Part shown: in pieces, positions 50,915 through 58,264 of the stretch
How the letters are laid out: each line of letters starts with the position of its first letter
How positions within the stretch are numbered: position 1 is the first letter of the stretch
Assembly: GCA_910574865.1 (NCBI GenBank)
Contig: CAJTDN010000007.1
Span: 124,001 to 188,000, forward strand
Source: Lachnospiraceae bacterium
Lineage (GTDB): Bacteria; Bacillota; Clostridia; Lachnospirales; Lachnospiraceae
DNA length: 64,000 bases
Reading direction: 5' to 3'
Notes under the pieces: generated by a model
Seen by the model: only the letters and a program-made list of their open reading frames with translations
What the model was told of the DNA's origin: nothing
The model's database searches: none
Program-made: the position numbers and the translations under genes

Positions 50915-51847
50915 GTGAATAATAAATTGAAAGTATCATCTTCGCCCCACGTCCGGGACAAGGCGACCACCGGCAGCATCATGTTGATGGTAGTGATTGC
51001 GCTCTTGCCCGCTACCTTCTTCGGGATTTATAATTTCCGCCATGAGCATGCATGGCTCCTCGTCCTTGTCACGACGGCGGCCGCCGTCCTGACGGAGTAC
51101 ATATATGAGCGCGCGCTGCACAAGCCCATCACGGTCAGGGACTGCAGTGCACTCGTGACGGGACTTTTGCTGGCCTTGAACCTCCCGCCGACGTTGCCGG
51201 TCTGGATGGGGGCGCTGGGGTCGATATTCGCGATACTGGTCGTGAAGCAGTTGTTTGGCGGCCTGGGGCAGAACTTCATGAATCCCGCGCTGGGGGCGCG
51301 CTGCTTCCTCCTGATATGCTTTACGGGACGGATGACGACGTTTACCTACGACACCGTGACGGGGGCGACGCCATTGGCCGCGTTAAAGGCAGGGGAGTCC
51401 GTCGACACCATGAGCATGCTGCTCGGCAACACGGCCGGAACGATTGGTGAGACTTCGGTCATAGCGCTTTTGGCCGGTGCCATCATTTTGCTGTGGACGG
51501 GAATCATCGACTTGCGGATTCCCGGCACGTACATCGTGACATTCGTGGTTTTCATTCTTTTATTTGGCGGGCACGGGTTCGATTTGCAGTACGTCACGGC
51601 CCACCTTTGTGGTGGTGGCCTGATGCTTGGGGCATGGTTCATGGCGACGGATTACGTGACTTCCCCGATTACGAAGCGGGGACAGATCGTATACGGAATC
51701 TGTCTTGGCATATTGACGGGGTTGTTCCGGCTTTTCGGCGGCTCCGCCGAGGGCGTGTCCTACGCCATCATCATCAGTAACCTTCTGGTTCCATTGGTTG
51801 AAAAGGTTACTCTTCCAAAACCATTTGGTAAAGGAGGAGAGAAATAA
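50915..51847 (+). CDS. rnfD: Rnf complex subunit RnfD
   Basis: The 310-residue polytopic membrane subunit carries covalent FMN on the threonine of the TGAT motif (TVTGATPLAAL, near residue 152), attached by ApbE; the apbE gene is at 54727. Family motifs SPHVRDKATTGSIMLMVVIALLP and QNFMNPALGARCFLL are present. Start is GTG at 50915 with GAGAGGTGAG upstream. Its stop overlaps the rnfG start. Confidence 0.96.
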   Translation: MNNKLKVSSSPHVRDKATTGSIMLMVVIALLPATFFGIYNFRHEHAWLLVLVTTAAAVLTEYIYERALHKPITVRDCSALVTGLLLALNLPPTLPVWMGALGSIFAILVVKQLFGGLGQNFMNPALGARCFLLICFTGRMTTFTYDTVTGATPLAALKAGESVDTMSMLLGNTAGTIGETSVIALLAGAIILLWTGIIDLRIPGTYIVTFVVFILLFGGHGFDLQYVTAHLCGGGLMLGAWFMATDYVTSPITKRGQIVYGICLGILTGLFRLFGGSAEGVSYAIIISNLLVPLVEKVTLPKPFGKGGEK

Positions 51848-52458
51848 TGAATAAGATTATAAAGAACGCAATGATTTTGACGGCCATCACCTTGATATCC
51901 GGGTGCCTTCTGGGACTCGTCTACGAGATTACCAAGGAGCCGATTGCCCAGGCGCAGGAAAATGCCAAGCAGGCCGCGTATAAGACGGTTCTCGCCGAGG
52001 CGGATTCGTTCGAAGACGTGGAAGTGGACGAGGAAGCCGCCTTTGAGCCGCTCGTGGCGGCCGGATACGACGCGGATTCCATTATGGAGGTCGCCGTGGC
52101 CAAGGATGCGAACGGCAAGGAGATTGGTTACGTCATCACCGTGGCCTCGCACGAGGGGTACGGCGGCGACATCGAGATTTCCGTGGGCATATTAAACGAC
52201 GGGACGGTGAAGGGCATCGAGATGCTTTCCATCGGCGAAACGGCGGGACTGGGCATGAAAGCCAAGGAGCCGGAGTTCAAGAACCAGTTCCAGGATAAGC
52301 AGGTGGACGTGTTTTTCTATACCAAGAGCGGCGAGGAAGGGGAGGACAAAATTGACGCGCTAAGCGGCGCGACGATTACCACGAACGCCGTGACGAACGG
52401 AGTAAATTCCGCGCTTGTATATTTCCGCGAGGTGTTAGGAGGTGGCAGTGGTGAATAA
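51847..52458 (+). CDS. rnfG: Rnf complex subunit RnfG
   Basis: The 203-residue subunit has one N-terminal membrane helix (about 7-28) and a periplasmic-side FMN-binding domain with the attachment motif SGATITTNAV near residue 177. The Thr is flavinylated by ApbE. GGAGG precedes the ATG. rnfE overlaps its end by eight bases. Confidence 0.96.
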   Translation: MNKIIKNAMILTAITLISGCLLGLVYEITKEPIAQAQENAKQAAYKTVLAEADSFEDVEVDEEAAFEPLVAAGYDADSIMEVAVAKDANGKEIGYVITVASHEGYGGDIEISVGILNDGTVKGIEMLSIGETAGLGMKAKEPEFKNQFQDKQVDVFFYTKSGEEGEDKIDALSGATITTNAVTNGVNSALVYFREVLGGGSGE

Positions 52459-53188
52459 GTATATGGAACGGCTGTATAACGGCCTGGTAAAGGAGAACCC
52501 CACCTTCGTGCTGATGTTGGGAATGTGCCCGACGCTGGCGGTCACGACCTCCGCCATCAACGGCGTCGGCATGGGACTTTCCACGACGGTGGTGCTGGTG
52601 CTCTCCAACATGTTGATTTCCATGCTGCGCAAGATTATTCCGAATTCCGTGCGCGTGCCGGCATTCATCGTGGTCGTGGCATCGTTCGTGACCATCGTGC
52701 AGTTTTTAATGGAAGGGTTCGTCCCGAGCTTATATGATTCCCTCGGAATCTACATTCCGCTTATCGTGGTAAACTGCATCATCCTCGGCAGGGCCGAAAG
52801 TTACGCCTCGAAAAACCCCGTCGTCCTCTCCATCATGGACGGCATCGGCATGGGACTCGGGTTTACCGTGGGACTGACCGCGATTGGCTTCGTCAGGGAA
52901 TTGATTGGGGCCGGAACGGTGTTTGGCTTCCGTGTGATGCCGGAAGCGTACGAGCCGCTGACGATATTTATCCTGGCACCGGGCGCGTTCTTCGTCCTCG
53001 CCGCGTTAACGGCCCTGCAGAACGTGTTTAAAAACCGCGCGAAGACAAAAGGGGCCGCCGTGAACGGCGCGGGTGCGGAGTGTGCGGGCGGCACGGGGTG
53101 CGAGTCTTGTGCAAGCCGCGAGACGTGCGGCGGCAAGATGGTATTTTCCGGTATGACGGAACAAGAGAAGGGAGGGGAAGCGAAATGA
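52451..53188 (+). CDS. rnfE: Rnf complex subunit RnfE with Cys-rich C-terminal tail
   Basis: The 245-residue polytopic subunit has the family motifs NPTFVLMLGMCPTLAVTTSAINGVGMG and IPLIVVNCIILGRAESYASKN, including the conserved membrane cysteines that hold an Fe-S cluster with RnfA. After the last helix it has an added tail with C211-x5-C217-x2-C220-x5-C226 and a charged end. The tail is not a normal part of RnfE as I know it. Three GTG codons are candidates (52442, 52448, 52451); AGGAGG at 52437-52442 favours 52451. Confidence 0.93.
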   Translation: MNKYMERLYNGLVKENPTFVLMLGMCPTLAVTTSAINGVGMGLSTTVVLVLSNMLISMLRKIIPNSVRVPAFIVVVASFVTIVQFLMEGFVPSLYDSLGIYIPLIVVNCIILGRAESYASKNPVVLSIMDGIGMGLGFTVGLTAIGFVRELIGAGTVFGFRVMPEAYEPLTIFILAPGAFFVLAALTALQNVFKNRAKTKGAAVNGAGAECAGGTGCESCASRETCGGKMVFSGMTEQEKGGEAK

Positions 53189-53760
53189 AAGAATTGCTAT
53201 TGATCGCGATAGGATCCGCGCTGGTAAACAACGTCGTGCTCAGCCAGTTCCTTGGCATTTGCCCGTTCCTGGGCGTTTCCAAGAACGTGAAGACGGCGGC
53301 CGGCATGGGCGGGGCCGTGGTGTTCGTCATCACGATTGCCTCCTTCGTGGCAAGCGTGATTTATAAGTTCATCCTCGTCCCGACCGGGTTTGAATACTTG
53401 CAGACCATCGTGTTCATCCTCGTGATTGCGGCGTTGGTACAGTTCGTGGAAATGTTTTTGAAGAAGGCGATGCCCCCGCTTTACAACGCGCTGGGCGTGT
53501 ACCTTCCCCTCATCACGACCAACTGCGCGGTACTCGGCGTGGCGCTTACGAACGTACAGAAGTCCTACGGCATCTTGGAGAGCGTGGTGAACGGAATCGC
53601 GGTGGCGGTCGGTTTCCTTGTCGCCATCGTGCTGATGGCGGGCATCCGTGAAAAAACGGAGCACAACGACATTCCAAAGGCGTTCCAGGGAACCCCGATC
53701 GTGCTCGTGACGGCCGGACTGATGGCAATCGCGTTCTTCGGGTTTTCCGGGTTAATTTAG
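53185..53760 (+). CDS. rnfA: Rnf complex subunit RnfA
   Basis: The 191-residue membrane subunit, paired with RnfE, has the motifs ALVNNVVLSQFLGICPFLGVS and YLPLITTNCAVLGVAL with the two conserved membrane cysteines. Six transmembrane helices are visible. ATG 53185 overlaps the rnfE stop (ATGA) with GGGAGGGGAAG upstream. Confidence 0.96.
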   Translation: MKELLLIAIGSALVNNVVLSQFLGICPFLGVSKNVKTAAGMGGAVVFVITIASFVASVIYKFILVPTGFEYLQTIVFILVIAALVQFVEMFLKKAMPPLYNALGVYLPLITTNCAVLGVALTNVQKSYGILESVVNGIAVAVGFLVAIVLMAGIREKTEHNDIPKAFQGTPIVLVTAGLMAIAFFGFSGLI

Positions 53761-53781
53761 TTGACGGGAGGAAAAAAATAG

Positions 53782-54591
53782 ATGGTAACAGGAATTATTA
53801 TAGCGGCAGCGATTGTCGGCGGAGTCGGACTGTTCATTGGTATTTTCCTCGGTTTTTCGGGAAAAGCGTTCGCGGTGGAAGTCGATGAGCGCGAGGAGGC
53901 GATTCTTGGCGTATTGCCTGGCAACAACTGCGGTGGCTGCGGCTACGCGGGATGTTCCGGCCTGGCCGCCGCCATCGTGGCGGGTGAGGCGGAGGTCGGC
54001 GCGTGTCCTGTCGGCGGCGCGCCGGTGGCGGCGAAAATCGGCGCCATCATGGGGCAGGAGGCCGGCGAACAGAAGCGCATGGTGGCTTTCGTGAAATGTG
54101 CCGGGACCTGCGAGAAGGCACAAAACGAATATGAATATTATGGAATCAAAGACTGCGCCATGGTGAACATGATGCAGGACGGCGGCCCTAAGGGATGCGA
54201 CTACGGGTGCCTGGGCTTTGGAAACTGCGTGAAGGCCTGCCCGTTTGACGCCATCCACATCATGGAGGGGATTGCCGTTGTTGACAAAGAAAAGTGCAAA
54301 GCTTGTGGAAAATGCATCGCCGCTTGCCCGAAGAAACTGATTGAGCTTCTTCCGTATGACCAGAAGACGTTCGTACAGTGCAATTCCCATGACAAGGGCA
54401 AGTCATTGATGGACGTCTGCCTGGTGGGATGCATCGGCTGCCGCATGTGCGTGAAGAATTGCGAGGCGGGAGCCATCACGGTGACGGACTTTTTAGCCCA
54501 CATCGACCCGTCGAAGTGTACGAATTGTGGCGTGTGCGCAGATAAATGCCCGCGGAAGATTATTACGCCGCGGAAGATACCGGTATCGTGA
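53782..54591 (+). CDS. rnfB: Rnf complex subunit RnfB (ferredoxin-oxidising subunit)
   Basis: The 269-residue subunit has an N-terminal membrane helix (about 4-26), a Cys4 cluster motif (NNCGGCGYAGCSGLA...CPVGG) and several ferredoxin-type motifs: CLGFGNCVKACP, CKACGKCIAACP, CIGCRMCVKNC and CTNCGVCADKCP. It accepts electrons from reduced ferredoxin. GGGAGG precedes the ATG. Last gene of the operon, followed by a terminator. Confidence 0.96.
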   Translation: MVTGIIIAAAIVGGVGLFIGIFLGFSGKAFAVEVDEREEAILGVLPGNNCGGCGYAGCSGLAAAIVAGEAEVGACPVGGAPVAAKIGAIMGQEAGEQKRMVAFVKCAGTCEKAQNEYEYYGIKDCAMVNMMQDGGPKGCDYGCLGFGNCVKACPFDAIHIMEGIAVVDKEKCKACGKCIAACPKKLIELLPYDQKTFVQCNSHDKGKSLMDVCLVGCIGCRMCVKNCEAGAITVTDFLAHIDPSKCTNCGVCADKCPRKIITPRKIPVS

Positions 54592-54608
54592 CGTTTTAGG
54601 TATTGAAG

Positions 54609-54649
54609 GCCATGCTTTTTATTGGAAACAAAGAAGCATGGCTTTTTTA
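54609..54649 (+). terminator. Intrinsic terminator after rnfB
   Basis: GCCATGCTT (54609-54617) and AAGCATGGC (54634-54642) form a 9-bp stem, followed by TTTTTT. Confidence 0.85.
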
Positions 54650-54651
54650 TG

Positions 54652-54678
54652 TCATAGGAAACTTCGTTCCCCATGCCA
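54652..54678. repeat. GGCATGGGGAAC-type dispersed repeat
   Basis: Read on the - strand, GGCATGGGGAACGAAG followed by TTTCCTATGA matches the hairpin at 11559-11586 at about 22 of 27 positions. It lies between the rnfB terminator and the apbE stop. Confidence 0.55.
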
Positions 54679-54726
54679 TAAAAACCCTCCGGGAGGATGC
54701 GTACAAGCGCGAAAAGAAACGTGTCG

Positions 54727-55785
54727 CTAAAGCGGCCGCGCTTGGCGCGAGAGTTTCGCAAGCGAAACTCTTTGTTCTTTTCGCTTTCCGGCATAATGCA
54801 GTTCATAATCTTTCGTGATAAAGACGGCCTCCACGTTTTCCAAGGATTCTATAAGTTTCGTTCCTTCCTCGAGTCCCAGCGCGAAGCAACAGGTGCTTAA
54901 CGCGTCCCCGCTCACGGAGTCGTCGGAAATGACGGTGACTTGCAACAAGTCATTTTCGAAGGGCATCCCGGTTTCCGGGTTTAGGATATGGTGGTATAGT
55001 TTCCCATCCTTTTCAAAATAGCGTTGGTCGATGCCGGAGGAGACGATGGAACAGTCGGCCGCCTCGACCGAGGTAATTGCTTGCCCGCTTTTGTCAAACG
55101 GCCGTTGGATGCCGATGCGGTAGTTGCTCCCGTCGTACTTTTTCCCAATCAGGAGGACATTCCCACCAAGGTTGATATACCCGTGTTCCACGCCTTCGCC
55201 GACCAAATATTCCTTGAGCCGGTCGGCGATGTAACCTTTGGCGATGCCGCCAAGGTCCAGTTTCATGCCGGGAACGAGGAGGGTGACTTCGTTCCCCTCG
55301 ATAAGCACGTTCTTGTAGTTTACGAGGACGCGGGCTGATTCCCTTGCCTCCTTGGATGGAATGGAGGGATTTTGCGTGTCGTGGAAATTCCATAAATCGC
55401 TTACCGGGGCAATCGTGACATCAAAATTTCCATCTGATAACTCGCCATAATAAAGTCCTTGCCTGATTAAGCCGGCCGTCTCGGGGGAAACTTCCACCGC
55501 GACTTGCGGCGAAGCGTTGACGCGCGAAATCTCGCTGGTTGGAATTTCCTTGCTGAGCAGTCCCTCATAGTAGGAGCACATTTCTTTGCATGTCTCCAGC
55601 ATTTCCGGCGTCCCTCCCTGGATGCGGATTTGCACGACCGTGTCAAAATAGATTTCCGTCATCGCCAATTCCTCGGGTTCCCCGGCACGGCATCCACAAA
55701 GAAGCACCATGGCGGCTACCAAGAGGAAAGGTGGCAAAAGGCGGAGCATGGGGAGGGTGGAAAAAATTTTTTTCATTATTTTCAT
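54727..55785 (-). CDS. apbE: FAD:protein FMN transferase (ApbE)
   Basis: ApbE attaches FMN through a phosphoester bond to Thr of RnfD and RnfG. The 352-residue lipoprotein has a signal with lipobox LLCGC (residues about 28-32), the FAD-binding motif MKLDLGGIAKGYIADRL, the HHILNPETGMP motif and the metal-binding SGDALSTCCFALG region. The gene converges on the rnf operon. Conserved ApbE sequence ends near ITKDYELHYAGK; the last 18 or so residues (RKEQRVSLAKLSRQARPL) are encoded by a palindromic repeat, so the C-terminus seems to have been changed by insertion. GAGG lies just before the ATG. Confidence 0.94.
   Translation of the reverse strand: MKIMKKIFSTLPMLRLLPPFLLVAAMVLLCGCRAGEPEELAMTEIYFDTVVQIRIQGGTPEMLETCKEMCSYYEGLLSKEIPTSEISRVNASPQVAVEVSPETAGLIRQGLYYGELSDGNFDVTIAPVSDLWNFHDTQNPSIPSKEARESARVLVNYKNVLIEGNEVTLLVPGMKLDLGGIAKGYIADRLKEYLVGEGVEHGYINLGGNVLLIGKKYDGSNYRIGIQRPFDKSGQAITSVEAADCSIVSSGIDQRYFEKDGKLYHHILNPETGMPFENDLLQVTVISDDSVSGDALSTCCFALGLEEGTKLIESLENVEAVFITKDYELHYAGKRKEQRVSLAKLSRQARPL
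54751..54784. repeat. GAGTTTCGC-family palindrome inside the apbE 3' end
   Basis: GAGTTTCGCAAGCGAAACTC (54751-54770) is a perfect 20-base palindrome, followed by TTTGTTCTTTTCGC. The same layout is at 4411-4456 and more loosely at 624-711. Confidence 0.65.
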
Positions 55786-55846
55786 AATACCTCGTTTCAG
55801 TTAAAATGGTAATCCCTATTATAGCAAGAAATGAGAAAAATACAAT

Positions 55847-55860
55847 CGAACATGTGATTG
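55847..55860. promoter_or_regulatory. LexA (DinR) box upstream of ruvA
   Basis: CGAACATGTGATTG matches the Gram-positive LexA consensus CGAACRNRYGTTYG with one mismatch, and overlaps the -35 box of the ruvA promoter. This agrees with known SOS control of ruvAB. Confidence 0.65.
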
Positions 55861-55886
55861 CATTTGTATAAATTGTGTGTTATGAT
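55858..55886 (+). promoter_or_regulatory. Promoter of ruvAB
   Basis: TTGCAT (55858-55863), 17 bases, TATGAT (55881-55886), 92 bases before the ruvA start. Confidence 0.65.
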
Positions 55887-55978
55887 AATAAGATGTTGGG
55901 GTCAAAATCCAGTGAATTTATATACTGGGGTGTTCGTCATATTACCATATAGGAATGCATTGAAAGGGAAATTTTGTC

Positions 55979-56593
55979 ATGATATCGTATATTAAAGGAG
56001 AACTGGCCGGGTTCGAACAGGACAAGGTAATTGTCGACGTTGGCGGGGTCGGCTATGGGATTTTCATGCCGGAGCGTTCAATGGGGCAGTTGCCGCGGGC
56101 GGGAAGCGAGGTCAAGATTTATACATATTTGAACGTCCGTGAGGACGCGATGCAGTTGTTCGGGTTCCTTTCACAAGACGAGGTACGGCTGTTCAAGCTG
56201 CTAATCGGGGTGAGCGGGATTGGCCCCAAGGGAGGACTTGGCATCCTTTCCGCGTTGTCGGCGGACGACTTGCGCTTTGCCGTGCTCTCGGGGGACACGA
56301 AAGCGATTTGTGCCGCCCCCGGCATCGGGAAGAAAACGGCGGAAAAGCTCATCATCGAATTAAAGGACAAGCTGGACCTGGAGGACGTGCTGGAGCGTTC
56401 CACAAGAGTGGATGAGGGTGTTTTGGCAAGTGCCGGGGGCATGTCCGTTGGCGACATCCAGTCGGATGCCGTGCAGGCACTGGTCGCGCTTGGATATGGC
56501 AGTACGGAGAGCATGAAAGCCGTCAAGAAGGCGGGCGATGCGTATACGACCGTGGAGGAACTGCTCAAGGCGGCGTTGAAAATGATGTTTTGA
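55979..56593 (+). CDS. ruvA: Holliday junction branch migration protein RuvA
   Basis: RuvA tetramers hold four-way junctions for the RuvB motor. The 204-residue protein has the N-terminal OB-fold (MISYIKGELAGFEQDKVIVDVGGVGYGIFMP), two helix-hairpin-helix motifs (LIGVSGIGPKGGLGILSAL and CAAPGIGKKTAEKLIIEL) and the C-terminal domain that contacts RuvB (SDAVQALVALGYGSTESMKAVKKA). Full length for the family. Confidence 0.97.
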   Translation: MISYIKGELAGFEQDKVIVDVGGVGYGIFMPERSMGQLPRAGSEVKIYTYLNVREDAMQLFGFLSQDEVRLFKLLIGVSGIGPKGGLGILSALSADDLRFAVLSGDTKAICAAPGIGKKTAEKLIIELKDKLDLEDVLERSTRVDEGVLASAGGMSVGDIQSDAVQALVALGYGSTESMKAVKKAGDAYTTVEELLKAALKMMF

Positions 56594-56666
56594 TTTGTGG
56601 CGGGGCCGTGAAAAGGCGGCAAGGTCATGATTGTCAGATGAAACGAGGAGTAAATAAGGAAATTAT

Positions 56667-57668
56667 ATGGGCAAGAGAATCATCACGACAGAAAACCTGG
56701 AAGAGGACCAGAAAATTGAAAACCACCTGCGCCCTCAGTATTTGAAAGATTATATCGGGCAGGAAAAGGCAAAAAACATGTTGGACGTCTATATCCGGGC
56801 GGCCAAGGAGCGCAACGACGCGCTCGACCACGTGCTGTTTTATGGCCCGCCCGGGCTGGGAAAGACCACCCTTTCCGGCATCATTGCCAACGAGATGGGG
56901 GTGAACCTGAAAATCACGTCCGGCCCCGCAATCGAGAAGCCGGGGGAGATGGCGGCCATTTTAAACAACCTGCAGGAGCACGACATTTTGTTCGTGGACG
57001 AGATTCACCGCCTGAATAGGCAGGTGGAGGAAGTATTGTACCCGGCCATGGAGGACTTTGCCATCGACATCCTGATTGGCAAGGGGGCGACCGCCCGTTC
57101 CATCCGCTTGGACTTGCCGAAGTTCACGCTGATCGGGGCCACCACCCGGGCGGGGATGCTGACCGCGCCGCTGCGCGACCGCTTCGGGGTCATCCACCGC
57201 CTGGAATTTTATACCGAGCAGGAGTTGACGGCCATCGTGCTCCGTTCGGCAGAGGTGCTGCAGGTTGAAATCGAGGAGAAGGGCGCGAGGGAGCTGGCCA
57301 AGCGTTCACGGGGAACACCGCGCCTGGCCAATAGGCTTTTAAAGCGCGTGCGGGATTTTGCCCAGGTGCAATATGACGGCGTGATTACCGAACGCGTCGC
57401 CAACTACGCGCTCGACCTTTTGGACGTGGACAAATACGGTTTGGACCATACGGACCGCAACATATTGGCCACGATGGTTGAACGTTTCCATGGCGGGCCG
57501 GTAGGGCTTGACACGCTGGCCGCCTCGATTTCCGAGGATGCCGGGACGCTGGAGGACGTTTACGAGCCATATTTGTTAAAGAACGGCTTCCTCCAGAGGA
57601 CGCCGAGGGGACGCGTCGCGACCGAGCTTGCCTACCGGCACCTAGGAATCCCTTGGGAAGAAAAGTGA
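56667..57668 (+). CDS. ruvB: Holliday junction branch migration ATPase RuvB
   Basis: The 333-residue AAA+ motor has the start [19 protein letters not shown], Walker [10 protein letters not shown] (near 54-62), Walker [11 protein letters not shown] (near 108), sensor 1 [18 protein letters not shown] and the C-terminal winged helix ([20 protein letters not shown]). GAGGAG lies upstream. It is 73 bp after ruvA and shares its SOS-type promoter. Confidence 0.97.
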   Translation: MGKRIITTENLEEDQKIENHLRPQYLKDYIGQEKAKNMLDVYIRAAKERNDALDHVLFYGPPGLGKTTLSGIIANEMGVNLKITSGPAIEKPGEMAAILNNLQEHDILFVDEIHRLNRQVEEVLYPAMEDFAIDILIGKGATARSIRLDLPKFTLIGATTRAGMLTAPLRDRFGVIHRLEFYTEQELTAIVLRSAEVLQVEIEEKGARELAKRSRGTPRLANRLLKRVRDFAQVQYDGVITERVANYALDLLDVDKYGLDHTDRNILATMVERFHGGPVGLDTLAASISEDAGTLEDVYEPYLLKNGFLQRTPRGRVATELAYRHLGIPWEEK

Positions 57669-57689
57669 TGAAAAATATGTAAAAAACAG

Positions 57690-57718
57690 TTGGTTTTTGC
57701 AAACGGATAGTTTATAAT
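57690..57718 (+). promoter_or_regulatory. Promoter of zapA
   Basis: TTGGTT (57690-57695), 17 bases, perfect TATAAT (57713-57718), 32 bases before the ATG. Confidence 0.7.
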
Positions 57719-57749
57719 GAATAGATAAGAAACGCAAGGAGATGAAGCC

Positions 57750-58160
57750 ATGAGTTCAGCAAAGCACATTACGGAAGTCCTGATCGGGGGAAAAGTCTAT
57801 ACGCTAAGCGGTTTTGAGGGCGAGGAATATTTACAGAAGATTGCCTCTTATTTGAACCATAAGATTACGGAATGCACGAATAGCGAGGGGTATCGGAAAC
57901 AGAGCGCGGACACACGGAACGTACTCCTTGCACTAAACATCGCGGATGACTATTTCAAGGCCAAAAAGCAGGGTGATTCCTTGGAGAGCGACATTGAGCT
58001 GAAGGACAAGGAGATGTACGACTTGAAGCACGAGCTGATATCCGTCCAGATCAAGTTGGAAAATGCAGAGAAGGAACTGGCCAAGATGAAAGAGGAGAAC
58101 AACAACCTGCAGATGCAGATTGTGAAGCTTGAGACAGAAATGAAGAATCGCAGAAAGTAA
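57750..58160 (+). CDS. zapA: Cell division protein ZapA
   Basis: ZapA binds and bundles FtsZ. The 136-residue protein has the globular N-terminal domain (HITEVLIGGKVYTLSGFEGEEYLQKIASYLNHKITE and NVLLALNIADDYFKAK) and a C-terminal coiled coil (about 75-135, ELKDKEMYDLKHELISVQIKLENAEKELAKMK). The coiled coil is longer than in short ZapA proteins. AAGGAG precedes the ATG. Confidence 0.92.
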   Translation: MSSAKHITEVLIGGKVYTLSGFEGEEYLQKIASYLNHKITECTNSEGYRKQSADTRNVLLALNIADDYFKAKKQGDSLESDIELKDKEMYDLKHELISVQIKLENAEKELAKMKEENNNLQMQIVKLETEMKNRRK

Positions 58161-58264
58161 ACGTGCATGGGCTGTCCATATCTGGCAGCCTGTTTTAAAA
58201 ATAGCATGGCATGCCGGAAGCGTCCATGGAAAGGATGCGGGCAGGGAACAGGCAAGGAGCATGA

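Noticed and set aside
53028-53333. Cysteine tail of RnfE as a separate small gene
   Set aside because: It is in frame with rnfE without stop or new ribosome site, so it is part of the same protein.
55990-56030. GGGTTCGAACAGG resembling a tRNA T-loop
   Set aside because: It is inside the ruvA coding sequence and no acceptor or anticodon stem can be formed.
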